Source: Corythucha ciliata (Eukaryota; Arthropoda; Insecta; Hemiptera; Tingidae). Taken from it: a stretch of 64,000 bases of DNA. The notes beneath the pieces were generated by a model. The model was not told where the DNA came from. It worked only from the letters and a program-made list of their open reading frames with translations, and searched no databases. Position numbers and translations under genes: made by a program. Positions 46,552 through 57,368 of this stretch are shown here, in pieces. The stretch lies in assembly GCA_038030265.1 (NCBI GenBank), contig CM075938.1, forward strand, positions 24,343,009 through 24,407,008, in the 5' to 3' direction. Numbering within the stretch: the stretch's first letter is position 1; each line of letters begins with the position of its first letter.

Positions 46552-48521
46552 TTAAAAGTTACTTATATTATCTATAAAAAAACTCAAATATTGCAGAAAA
46601 TATACATGGCCCAGTTTAGTAATCAATGTCTTGGCATACTCCTCGTCAAAAGGACACTCAACAACCAAAACGTCATTTACTTTTGGTGCGTAAACGACCA
46701 AATCACAATTTTTTGCGTTGGTAATAAGCATGCCTACTTGCATTTGGGCATAGTAGGCATGCTTCTTCTTTACCGTCCAAGTGCCTTGCTCGGTAATTTG
46801 CACATACTCGATTTCTCGAACAACATCGGCCAAATCTTTGTCCCTGCATGAGTAAGGACACTTTACTTCAATAATGCGTGACAATCCGTTGGCGTCGCGT
46901 TGAATAACGCCATCCGGGCTAAAGCCTAACCATGGTGCTTCAGGGTTGCACATCAACCCCAATTTTACAGCCTTGAGACCTGTTTTATTTTCGTACGCCA
47001 TCACTGCGTTTTTCTCATTTTTTTCCCCGAATTTAGTTGCCTCGTTACCCGAAAATTTTGGGAAAACAATTTTTTCAATTTTTTGCGTCCAGTTAACGGG
47101 ACCCGTACCGGTTCCGTATGTAAATAGAGAATACGCGACACTAGCTGTCACTCTCAGTTGGCGCATCTTTATCCAAGACATGGACGATTGGTCCACAGTA
47201 CTGAGGCATAGTTCGACTGCTTTGTCCAAAGTTAAACTGACACGATCGTTATAAAAATTAATTTCCTGCTGTGTGCGACTGTGCAACAGGAAAAAAAACT
47301 CATTCTGCAGATCTTTAAATACTTGGTTTGTCTCCGCAAGCAATTCCCTGCAAAGCGCCGCCGTTTCCTCATCTCTGGTTGTTGATCTACCCACTTCATG
47401 AACAGCCAAAGCCGAAGATGGACAACCTGAAGGGCAACGAAATACATTAAATTTATCCCTGGGAGTTACAAGTTACCGCTGTTTCCAAGCTGAACAGAAC
47501 AGAAACCGAAGAAGCCGTTTGCAAAATGGATGGCGGTGGTCGTAATTTCATACGATCCCCCCTCATCGAATTCTCAGCAAACAGACTCATTAGGCCTTTT
47601 CGTTCGCCATTCTGAACTAGCCAATTTCGAACAGCCAATAGTTGCCCAAAAAGCGTTCTTTGTACTCAGAAACACTTGATTCTGTAGAGGTGATGTCAAT
47701 CCTGCGGCCTTATTCACTAAACGTTAGCGCCGGCACTATCCACCCGTCCTCACCGGAATAGAACATATGTTTTTCGACAAGACGGGTGGACGGGGTGGCG
47801 CTTAATTTTAGTGAAAAGGGTCTCTGAACTGCTCCATCTGTCCCAAATTGCCTGCTCTGACGACAAACGAACAGACCTATTATTCAGCTTTGTTTGAACG
47901 AGAGGTTCAAATATTTCTACTTACAGCTCAATACGTTTTGTTTGAAGTCGTCGTAAAACTGAGGAGGAACATCTTGTGATGACCCAGCGTCATAGGGGAC
48001 CGGCGACGTCTTTAAATGGCAAAACGTCGAGATAGGCTTTGCCTCGTACATGTCTTTGACCGACTTTTTCATTAGTCCCCAAGACTGTCGCAAATCTGTG
48101 CAGCTCACGCGCTTCATTGTATCAAGCGAGTTCCTTGACGAGGGAGGAAAAAGGTATGTCAACGATTACATTGCACACTAATAGCTCGGCTAGGAATTGG
48201 GTCGGTACTTCGTTGATCTCACCTATTGAGGATGAGCAAAAGCGCAGTCACGTGATTGCACTTGCCGCTGCCTGCCTTACACGTGCAACTGCTCGATCTA
48301 ATTTTCCCACTGACGATTTTTACTGAAACCTCATGAGGTGGGCTGTTCAGACTCGACGTTTGCAGGCAGAGGGCAAAAAAGTCGAGATATTCGCTGTCTT
48401 CAGCAACTACTCCGTACTCGAGCATATGGTTAGCCTTAATGATGGCTGACCCTTCTATCATAGGCCTTCGGAAATCCCCTATATAATCAATTATTTCCGG
48501 CAGCTCAACTATGTCATCCAT
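46552..48521 (-). CDS. SWIM zinc finger + YqaJ-type nuclease of a DNA transposon, 3 exons
   Basis: Minus-strand exons 48521-48223, 48133-47925 and 47426-46552 total 1383 nt, exactly 461 codons including stop, with GT-AG junctions in phase. Exon 1 ends in a SWIM finger (C-T-C...C-N-H, 'SSSCTCKAGSGKCNH'). Exon 3 is a YqaJ/lambda-exonuclease-type domain: 'WLGFSPDGVI' (acidic D), 'IIEVKCPYS' (E-x-K) and 'YYAQMQVG' (Gln). All key residues are present and the frame is clean, so this may be functional. A YqaJ-like protein is the known second gene of ISL2EU elements; its role in transposition is not established. Intron 2 (47427-47924) contains a MITE at 47706-47821. Start ATG at 48521 fits the family but is not certain. 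Confidence 0.83.
47706..47821. repeat. MITE in nuclease intron 2
   Basis: Ends 'ttattcactaaacgttagcg' and 'cgcttaattttagtgaa' with the core 'ccacccgtcctc ... acatatg ... gacgggtgg'. The core resembles the 'gcgttttcc' MITEs but the ends differ. Confidence 0.65.
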
Positions 48522-48603
48522 CTGAAATTGTAACGCATAATAATGAATAAATCAGAAAGCTGCCCCGCTATCTAGCACTTAAGTGAACACTAGTGGATAT
48601 TCT

Positions 48604-48869
48604 TAAGCGCCCCATACACTGTCAGTTTAACTGAAGGCAATCGTGAGGCCGTCGATCGGGGTTACCCACACATTTATCAGTTAATCTTCAGATGGCCTTC
48701 AGGCCATGGACTGCAGTCCGTGAAAACTGAAGGTGTGTGGCTGTAGGACCGGCTAGGATAAGACGTGAGATCGTTGACTGACAGTGTATGTTGCACGTCG
48801 CTTTTGGCCGGACGTTCGCCTCTTGAGGAGACGGCCTGCACGCAATTGCATAGTGTATGGGGCGCTTTA
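48604..48869. repeat. MITE with 'aagcgccccatacact' ends
   Basis: Inverted ends 'aagcgccccatacactgtca' and 'tagtgtatggggcgctt'. Inner sequence has 'gaaggc'/'gccttc' and 'ccggc'/'gccgg' partial pairing. 266 bp, just 5' of the nuclease gene. Confidence 0.75.
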
Positions 48870-49066
48870 GGCAGCGTTCTCAAACCCTGTGCTGTACGGC
48901 TGTGGAGTCTATGCAACCTATCTAAAAATGCCTTTTTATTGAGAATACATTAGTTTTGTTGCATAGACTCATAACGCAGTAGCCGTATCAAAGGGGTCAA
49001 CTAAGCACATTTCTGATGCTAATGGTCTAATAATATAATTTCACACGAAATTGTAATTAAAATATA

Positions 49067-49210
49067 AAGCCGGCTCCACACGTGCGGTGTTTGCCAAATA
49101 ACGAGCAAAATATTAATCAATTTGTAGCATTGCCTGGAAACCGACCAACTGAAAATTGAAAAATAGTTTGCTCGTTATTTGGCAAATACCGCATTTGTGG
49201 AGCCGGCTTA
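49067..49210. repeat. MITE, 'aaataacgagcaaaa' family
   Basis: Ends 'aagccggctccacacgtgcg' and 'cgcatttgtggagccggctt' (one mismatch pair), inner arms as in 43524-43645. Confidence 0.75.
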
Positions 49211-49870
49211 AGATACACCATTTGGCGTGTTGATAGACTAATATTGTACTCTCTCGGAACGCAATTATTCCTGGTACGGCACCCTCAGGTTCAATGAAAC
49301 GCTTATTGAATCTAAAATACTTACATTTTAAGCGGCCAATACTGTATTCCAGTGGGTTGTTGAGCACAAATTCAATAATGCACTAAAAAACTTTATTGTT
49401 TCTCAGCGATTCCTGTTATAAAATAATCATGAACCTCTCCATCAATGCTTTACATTGATAACACCAGATGTCAGGCACTTTGCTTTCAGAGGCCAATAGT
49501 GCTATTCAAAGCGCTCTAGCAATTTGCAAAGAATAATATGAATCTTCATTTTCTTAAACCAAGGCGTAGAAAAATTATACTATACTTCTTTGTTTCATCA
49601 TTCCAAGTGATCAATACAACTGAATGACAGCATCCAAATAAAAATCCTCCAGGGTTGCAGTTTCACTTACGTTAGTTTGCTTGTGGGGGAAATCTGATAA
49701 ATACGTACCATAAAATTACAGAATCGTACCGTTATGTGTTCGTGTTTGTAATTTCCAACTCGTGACGAAACTTCGTCACGAAGGTCTGTTTTTAGGGAAA
49801 TCTAAAATGGAATCATCTTGTCAATCATTTCGTCCGGGGTATATTTTAAACTATTCATTCGAAACTTGAT
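49211..49870. other. Unassigned
   Basis: AT-rich, no array and no gene recognised. Confidence 0.4.
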
Positions 49871-49876
49871 TTCCCT

Positions 49877-50002
49877 GGGGGCCTATTCTCCAACTTTTTT
49901 CATAGCAATGTTTTTATTTCATTCATTTGTTTGAAGAAAATGAATAAAAGAGAAACATTGCTACGAAAAACATATTGATTTTTTGTTACAGAATAGGCCC
50001 CC
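49877..50002. repeat. MITE, 'gggggcctattct' family
   Basis: Ends 'gggggcctattct' and 'agaataggccccc', with inner 'catagcaatgttt' / 'aaacattgctacg'. Confidence 0.75.
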
Positions 50003-50409
50003 TGGTAACAAAAATCTGACTACGCAATTACGAAACTACAAACAAAAATTGCCGAAGCAGAAATTAAAGCCAGAATTAGGATAATACAAGTGTGGTCATC
50101 AACGAACTTTTTCAATTCATCAGGGAAATTTTCGATGCAGCAAAAAAACGAAATTTAACAAAAGGCTTACGATCCTCATTGGAGAATCTTTGTTAGAGAA
50201 TCTTCTGATGATCGAGACGAAGCTAAATCTGGGATTAATGCGGAAATTTGGCCGTTACACCTTACATGGGAAAAACATGTATGCGGGAGGGGGTTGTAAA
50301 TTTAAAAATTGAACCGGAAGTATCACATAAGGTATGGATCGCATGCCCAAGCCCATTGCATTTTAAAGCTGGGCTTTGAACAAATGTGCGGTGTAACAGT
50401 AACAGATAA

Positions 50410-50557
50410 TAGGCCCAAATTCATAGTCGTCCCTTGAAGAAAATATTCCCTTGAGGAGTTGAGGGACTTCAAGTCAGTCATTCTATTTTGTGAATCATCT
50501 GTTTTAATTCGAGTAAAGGAAATATTTTCCTCAAGGGACGACTATGAATTAGGGCCT
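50410..50557. repeat. MITE with 'aggcccaaattcatagtcgt' ends
   Basis: Left arm 'ttcatagtcgtcccttga' pairs with 'tcaagggacgactatgaa'. 148 bp. Confidence 0.75.
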
Positions 50558-50619
50558 TGGAATCAATTGGTTTATGTTGTGCTGTATGAATTTTTTGAGT
50601 ACGTGCTAGGTGACCATTT

Positions 50620-50771
50620 AAGGCCTCGCCACACCGAACGCGAACTGCCGCGCGGACTGGTCCGCTCGCGGAAAAACTATGGTAACGGGGTATACCTCAC
50701 CCAAGTTGTCATGGTTTTTTAGCGAGCGGACCAGTCCGCGCGGCAGTTCGCGTTCGGTGTGGCGAGGCCTT
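50620..50771. repeat. GC-rich MITE with perfect ~50-bp arms
   Basis: Arms starting 'aaggcctcgccacaccgaac' are exact inverses of each other over 50 bp, around a ~50-bp centre. Perfect arms suggest recent origin. Confidence 0.85.
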
Positions 50772-50989
50772 TAACTAAAAAAAATTATTATTTAGTCTGG
50801 GAGAGTAGGCACTCTTCCATAATTATAAATATAAGTATTTACAATTATTTTTCATTGTAAGTGACGAAAAAGGCATTGTCGTCAACAGTGAAAGGGTTTC
50901 GGGAATTCGGGATGCGTGATTTGTGATTTTCCACCACTATTCTGGAAAATAAAAATCCGAACCGGCGAGTTACATGAGTCGAAAGGGGA

Positions 50990-51062
50990 CACCCAGTTTT
51001 GCGGGCAGCTCAGAGCGACTAACACTCCTCCACCACCACGAGGGGAGAAAAGAAAATCTCGC
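50990..51062 (-). repeat. Right 73-bp terminal inverted repeat
   Basis: Exact inverse of 39388-39460, followed by TTGAACGGG at 51063-51071. Confidence 0.85.
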
Positions 51063-51413
51063 TTGAACGGGTGGTTTCACGGGTCACGGGTCGACTGTAA
51101 TCAGGGACAACTGTAATCTAGGTCGACTGTAATGTTGGTCGACTCTTTATCAGCTAGTTCGACTTTTTCAGATTTGGAGTCTGAGGACAACAACTTCACA
51201 GGCCTGCTAACCGAGAGAACTCATTTCTCTTCCACAGTTGACCGTTTGATTATTGAACTATTGTTACAGAACCACATCGGGATCTAAATTTTTTGACTTT
51301 TCTTAAATCCTTATCAGTTTTGATTGGATATTACCTTCTCCTGTTTAAACTATATTTTAAATATATTTGTGTGCAAATCGTAACTATTTATGTTTAATTT
51401 TCAGTTAACATGT

Positions 51414-52792
51414 TGTAACGGGAGTCTGCCTCCCGTTGGTTCCGCTAGGGAGAGCGAGGACCTCTACTCCCAACATTAGCGAGCTTCTTCAATTTACTTA
51501 TTTATTTTTTGTTTTTGTTCCTTCCCTTTCGACAGAGTCATTTCTTTTAAACAAAAATGTACTTTGGCACCGACCGTGGTAGAGTGAACCAAACCGTTTT
51601 ATTTTATTTAGTTTGCTCCTCGACGGGTTTGGAAACATTTCCGTACTTTAATTCCCACCTGGTGATTCTCGAAATTTCCAAGGAAAATCATTCCAAATTT
51701 CATTCGAGGCGTTTATCGTCGCTCGTCTTTTCCGCGAGAATCCACTTTTCTGTTGGGGAATTCTTTTTGCGGGGCTCAACCAATTCGATTGAAGTGATCG
51801 TTAATCGCCCCAATCTCGCTACCGTTCGAATACCCGTCGGATTTGAGGAAGCTCATCTCGAAGCGGCCCTAGCCTCCCGAGGCCGCCTTTCAATTTTTAT
51901 ACTTACCCGGAGCACCGGTAAATGATTTTATTTCCCTCGTTTTAAGCGTTCCCCTTTTCCATTTTTAACGCTGGCAAATTCTCGTCGCCTCTGTAGGGTT
52001 TTTGTATCGCCTACGAGCATTCTACCGTTTCTACCCGGCCACAAGGCTACCTATTAATCGTTTCGCCAATTGGGAGTGGCCCTCCGATTTATCCCGACTC
52101 GATTTCTAACGCGGCGTCTACCAGAGCCGAACGAATTGCGTCTCACCCATGGGGACCACGGGCCAGAAGTTTTGGTTTGTTTTTTTTTGTTGAATTGGTT
52201 CTTCCCCCCCCCCCTTATACCACCGGCCAGAAGTTTTGGTTTGTTTTTTTTTGTTGAATTGGTTCTTCCCCCCCCCCCCTTATACCACCGGCCAGAAGTT
52301 TTGTTTGTTTTTTTTTTTTGTTGAATTGGTTCTTCCCCCCCCCTATACCACCGAACGTTATAATTTATCCCGAGATTTCGGAAGTTCCCAGCTTCCCAAA
52401 GGTGTCCCCCTCCACCCATTCACCATCCTCCTCTCCCGACGGCGCGCGTCTTCGTTAGTGTGAGGTGGAGTACCCCCATCCCTCTTGACCATCCCTTTTA
52501 CCGATTCAGTCCTGGAGCGGAAGCTTTAAGTTGTTCGTTGTTTTTTTTATCATCCTTGGAACTCACGTTCCCCGAGTATACGTTTTTTTTATTTTTATTC
52601 CCCCCCCCCCTTTTCTATTCCGGGCTACATCCAGTGAAGATTTGCCACGTAATATCTTACTGTATAAAGTTAGTTTATCTTTATTTTCCTTTTATCCCTG
52701 CTGTAGCTAATAAAGTGTAACTCATTTTCTTTTTGTGAAGTTGACGTTAAACTTCCTCTGGTTCACCCAAACCTGACCCACATCCCACTACA
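51414..52792 (+). repeat. 5' LTR (1379 bp)
   Basis: Starts 'tgtaacgggagtctgcctcc', ends 'catcccactaca'. Contains three ~65-bp tandem units (52154-52352) with 'ccggccagaagttttg', a T-run and a C-run. Also holds a 122-codon ORF at 51557-51925, repeated in the 3' LTR, with no domain I recognise. Confidence 0.92.
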
Positions 52793-52795
52793 AAA

Positions 52796-52810
52796 TGGCG
52801 CCCAACAGTT
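52796..52810 (+). other. Primer binding site
   Basis: 'tggcgcccaacagtt' begins three bases after the 5' LTR. TGGCGCC is a standard tRNA-primed PBS start. I cannot name the tRNA with certainty. Confidence 0.75.
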
Positions 52811-52828
52811 AAGCCATTTAAAGGCTCT

Positions 52829-52948
52829 GCCCCCCTATTCTGTAACTCATAACGCGTGCGTTAGCAAAATTTCTCAGCTGATTACTTTCAATTATTCACC
52901 TTGTTTATTTCGCTAACGCACGCGTTATGAGTTACAGAATAGCCCCTC
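52829..52948. repeat. MITE nested in the retrotransposon leader
   Basis: Ends 'cccccctattctgtaactca' and 'tgagttacagaatagcccc', inner 'aacgcgtgcgttagc' and its inverse. Belongs to the 'cctattct' terminus group and lies between the PBS and gag. Confidence 0.75.
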
Positions 52949-53119
52949 TGGTTTGTGTCGTTCCACCTGTTTGGTTTTTTGGGTATTCTCCGGTTAAACC
53001 AATTTTCGTAGATTTGGGTTTTATTACTGTTATTTCATTTGTTTTTTTTTGTTTTCTCCCCCCCCCCCATTCAGTCGCTGTTTTTTTAGTTGGCATTGTT
53101 GTGTTAATCCAATAAAATC

Positions 53120-54931
53120 ATGAGTTCAGAGCTGCCGACTTCATGGATACAAACGCTTGACAAAGAGGCGTTGCTTAAGGTTCTCGGAAGCTTTGGGCGT
53201 GTTACCGCTGACCCTGAACAGATAACCGTCGAGTCCTTGCGGGCAGAAATCCGACGAATTTTCAAAGATAAAGCGGAGAAGGCTGTTCAACAAATGGTAC
53301 CAACGGCCCCCCCGCCTCAGCCGGTAATAAATGTTCAAAACTCCTTCACCGAACCCCCATATCGGATAGTTCAAGCTTGGGGGTTGTCCTTTTCCAATGA
53401 TCTCGGGGAGTCACCTTCAGAGTTCGTGGTTCGCCTTAAGGAATGCCGAGACAGATCGAGTACCCTCTCTGACGAACAGGTGCTGAGAGAATTAGGTACC
53501 CTCTTCACCGGCACCCCACTCCACTGGTATCGATTACACCATACCGCGTGGAAGAGGTGGCCGGATTTTCTTGCTTCGTTTGCCCAACGTTTCCTACCAA
53601 AGGAGTGGGGAGAGGACCTCAAGAGGGAGATAAAGAGGCGAACGCAAGGATTAGACGAACCGATAGCGGATTACATAGATTGCTTACGAGGGCTTATTGC
53701 CCGATTGCCGGAACCCTTGGTTAAGGAAAAGGAATTAAACAGAGTTAAGGCAAATCTAAACCCCAAATTGAAACGGAAGTTAGCCGAACGTACGTTTGCC
53801 AACATCGAGGAGCTGAGGGAAGCGGGAATGCGAGAGGAACAGATAGAGCGAGAGTGTCTTGCATACCAACCCCCTCCCGGAAAACACAAATGTCTCCTCC
53901 CTTCTTATGCCTACCTGCCTTCTTCATCGAAGGTGAACCAAATGACGGTGGCGGCGGTAGATCAACCATCGCCAAATAACTCATCTAACGGCCCTTGCTG
54001 GAACTGCCGGCAGTCCGGTCACCGTTACTCCCAATGTCTTTTACCGAGAACAATATTTTGTTACCGATGCGGGCGGAGAGGAAATACCACGATAACCTGC
54101 TCGTGCTCGAAAGCCTCTACACCGGCCAATAGAAAAACAAACTTCAGTTCCAAGTTAGGAGCAGCCCAGGCCTCCACGAGTCACGCGGCGCCTATGGAAA
54201 TCGAGCATGGTACCTCTCCGTTAGGCTCTATAACTCGTCCCAGATATTTCGTGACCTTAGAGATCAGGGGAATTTCTATCCTCGGGCTTGTCGACACTGG
54301 GGCGTCCGAGAGTTACATTGGTACCTCGGTGCTTTCTCGTTTGAGCTTAAGCGAGGCAGATTTATCAAAAATTCCCCCCCGTCCTATTCAGCTAGCAGAT
54401 AGTAGAGTCGACCTAGTTAGTCACGTGTTACACGTGCCAGTGCGCTGTCATGACCAAACGGCAGAAATAACGTTCGCATTTCTTCCCCGACTATCAGTAC
54501 CGAGCATCTTAGGCCTTGATGGGCTTTCTCGGCTAGGAATGATTCTCTACCCATCAACCGGAGAATATTCGTTTGGGGAGGGACCAACCTGGCCAAAATT
54601 TCGATTTTCACGACCCAAGGGGGGACTGTCTCATATAGCTGGTGTCCAATCCTGGAATACCGATCAAAAGGAGAGGTTAGAGTCATTAATACAGGATGTA
54701 CAGTCCAAGGAAACGCGTTATCTGGGCCGAGTGCCAGTTATGCACCACATTGATGTTGGTGAGACAGCCCCTATAAAACAAAAGTCGTACCCCACTTCCC
54801 CGGCCATGCGGGCTATCATCGAAAAAGAAGTGGACCGATTACTAGAAGAGGGTGTCATAGAGCCGTCGTCCTCCCCGTGGAATAACCCCGTTGACCACTC
54901 CCGCATATCATCCTCAAGCAAATCCCGTTGA
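53120..54931 (+). pseudogene. gag-pol: Gypsy gag-protease ORF, truncated early in reverse transcriptase
   Basis: Single frame from ATG 53120. It has a Gag core, then a CCHC zinc knuckle 'CWNCRQSGHRYSQC' (from residue 293). A second knuckle, 'CYRCGRRGNTTITC', has Asn where His is expected. The retropepsin active site 'LVDTGASESYIG' has Asp near residue 392, followed by 'ILGLDGL'. The RT entry segment 'EKEVDRLLEEGVIEPSSSPW' ends at about 54885. There the sequence jumps, out of frame, into integrase; the last residues before the stop are read out of frame. Confidence 0.88.
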
Positions 54932-55610
54932 ACGGGTGAATCAGGTGTTGAAGAGGATGCTAACAGCCTACACTGACAGTGAACAGGCCCGCTGGGATGT
55001 CAATTTACCCAAATTTATGTATAGCATAAATACCTCCAAACACGAATCCACGGGTTTCACGCCTGCATATCTAAATTTGGGGAGAGAACTGGTACAGGAG
55101 TCCCCAGAAGCTAGGCTTTTGGAGAAACCGGATGTATCTAATGAGTCTCCTCACACATCGTGGGCTGAGAGCTTGGTACGGGTGTCAAACGCCAGGAACG
55201 AACAAGCTATCGAAAATCTCCAAAGAGCTAGCCTCAGACAAGCCCACTATTACAACTTCCGTCGTAGGCCGATGTCTTATCAGAAAGGAGATCTGGTGTG
55301 GAGGCGCTCCCATACCTTGTCATCGGCTGCGAAGCACTACTCCCACGGCCTTGCCCCCAAATATGAAGGACCGTTCAGAATACGGGAGGTTCTTGGCCAG
55401 AACACGTACGGGTTGGTGTCCGGAACCGGCAAAAGCCTCGGTAAGCATCACGTGACCCGGTTGAAACCCCATTGCCCGGAAGGGATCTGGGCTGATGCGT
55501 CAGTGGGTAATGTGCATCGGCTGGAAGAAGTTTACGGGTGGGGGTGTAACGGGAGTCTGCCTCCCGTTGGTTCCGCTAGGGAGAGCGAGGACCTCTACTC
55601 CCAACATTAG
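54891..55610 (+). pseudogene. pol: Gypsy integrase C-terminal part
   Basis: Opens with 'TTPAYHPQANPVERVNQ', the end of the integrase core (its Glu included), then the C-terminal domain 'KGDLVWRRSH...KYEGPFRIREV...HHVTRLKPH'. The zinc finger and first two catalytic Asp are lost with RT and RNase H. The frame runs 66 nt into the 3' LTR. It is +1 relative to the gag-protease ORF at the junction. Confidence 0.88.
55534..55544 (+). other. Polypurine tract
   Basis: Purine-rich 'acgggtggggg' directly before the 3' LTR, as expected for plus-strand priming. Confidence 0.65.
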
Positions 55611-56929
55611 CGAGCTTCTTCAATTTACTTATTTATTTTTTGTTTTTGTTCCTTCCCTTTCGACAGAGTCCTTTCTTTTAAACAAAAATGTACTTTGGCA
55701 CCGACCGTGGTAGAGTGAACCAAACCGTTTTATTTTATTTAGTTTGCTCCTCGACGGGTTTGGAAACATTTCCGTACTTTAATTCCCACCTGGTGATTCT
55801 CGAAATTTCCAAGGAAAATCATTCCAAATTTCATTCGAGGCGTTTATCGTCGCTCGTCTTTTCCGCGAGAATCCACTTTTCTGTTGGGGAATTCTTTTTG
55901 CGGGGCTCAACCAATTCGATTGAAGTGATCGTTAATCGCCCCAATCTCGCTACCGTTCGAATACCCGTCGGATTTGAGGAAGCTCATCTCGAAGCGGCCC
56001 TAGCCTCCCGAGGCCGCCTTTCAATTTTTATACTTACCCGGAGCACCGGTAAATGATTTTATTTCCCTCGTTTTAAGCGTTCCCCTTTTCCATTTTTAAC
56101 GCTGGCAAATTCTCGTCGCCTCTGTAGGGTTTTTGTATCGCCTACGAGCATTCTACCGTTTCTACCCGGCCACAAGGCTACCTATTAATCGTTTCGCCAA
56201 TTGGGAGTGGCCCTCCGATTTATCCCGGCTCGATTTCTAACGCGGCGTCTACCAGAGCCGAACGAATTGCGTCTCACCCATGGGGACCACGGGCCAGAAG
56301 TTTTGGTTTGTTTTTTTTTGTTGAATTGGTTCTTCCCCCCCCCCTTATACCACCGGCCAGAAGTTTTGGTTTGTTTTTTTTTGTTGAATTGGTTCTTCCC
56401 CCCCCCCTTATACCACCGGCCAGAAGTTTTGTTTTTTTTTTTTTTTTTTTTTTGTTGAATTGGTTCTTCCCCCCCCCCCCTATACCACCGAACGTTATAA
56501 TTTATCCCGAGATTTCGGAAGTTCCCAGCTTCCCAAAGGTGTCCCCCTCCACCCATTCACCATCCTCCTCTCCCGACGGCGCGCGTCTTCGTTAGTGTGA
56601 GGTGGAGTACCCCCATCCCTCTTGACCATCCCTTTTACCGATTCAGTCCTGGAGCGGAAGCTTTAAGTTGTTCGTTGTTTTTTTTATCATCCTTGGAACT
56701 CACGTTCCCCGAGTATACGTTATTTTTATTTTTATTCCCCCCCCCCCTTTTCTATTCCGGGCTACATCCAGTGAAGATTTGCCACGTAATATCTTACTGT
56801 ATAAAGTTAGTTTATCTTTATTTTCCTTTTATCCCTGCTGTAGCTAATAAAGTGTAACTCATTTTCTTTTTGTGAAGTTGACGTTAAACTTCCTCTGGTT
56901 CACCCAAACCTGACCCACATCCCACTACA
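55545..56929 (+). repeat. 3' LTR (1385 bp)
   Basis: Copy of 51414-52792. I noticed three substitutions outside homopolymers (in 'gagtcMttt', 'tcccRgctcg'-type and 'acgttWttt' contexts). Other differences are C-run and T-run lengths. Confidence 0.92.
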
Positions 56930-56933
56930 ATGT

Positions 56934-57368
56934 TCAAAGGTTTGTGGTTATTGGTGTTATTCTGGACAATATTTAAAAAAATTGGAGTTTGAGATGGCGT
57001 TGCAAGGAAGTTTGGCTTTGTTTTGTGACCATAGATCCATTAATATTTTCCTCATCTCGAAATGTGGTGATGAAGGCATCAATGTTTGAACAAACCGTAA
57101 TATGACAGGTGACTTCTTAAGGCGGTTTCGCACTAAACTTGAGATTTCAGTTTGTATCCAATATCGGAACTCAAGTGTAAAGGAGCGCGTTGCCAGTTGT
57201 GTATTTTCAGTATCCTCGATACGGGAATCGGATACGGGAAATTCATTGGAAGCAATTAAGTACATCCATGTTCATATCATGTGTTCATATTTTAGCGTCA
57301 CTCTTAATAGACCATTTTCAACATGAAAAAACCGCTGTTATGGCTATGAAACTTTTTAGTAATAGTTC
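56934..57368. other. Unassigned
   Basis: Short ORFs on both strands without domains. No repeat recognised. Confidence 0.4.

Larger units (their letters stand above)
39379..51071. mobile_element. Candidate 11.7-kb DNA transposon: 73-bp TIRs, 9-bp direct repeat
   Basis: Perfect inverted 73-bp copies at 39388-39460 and 50990-51062 start 'gcgagattttcttttctccc'. They are directly flanked by identical 9-bp sequences TTGAACGGG (39379-39387 and 51063-51071). This is the layout of a terminal inverted repeat plus target duplication. Inside are a THAP-DDE transposase gene, a SWIM-YqaJ nuclease gene, a Tc1-type fragment and several MITEs. A partial terminal copy also sits at 39494-39519. Whether these ends belong to the THAP/YqaJ genes or to another element that received them is unresolved. 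Confidence 0.6.
51410..56933 (+). mobile_element. Gypsy LTR retrotransposon, internally deleted
   Basis: Complete insertion with 4-bp target duplication ATGT (51410-51413, 56930-56933), TG...CA LTRs, PBS, gag-protease ORF, integrase tail and polypurine tract. The part from early RT to late integrase is missing, so it cannot move by itself. LTRs are nearly identical, so insertion is recent. Confidence 0.92.

Noticed and set aside
52054..52419. Minus-strand ORF through the LTR tandem units
   Set aside because: Repetitive Lys/Gly/Asn composition produced by T-runs and C-runs.
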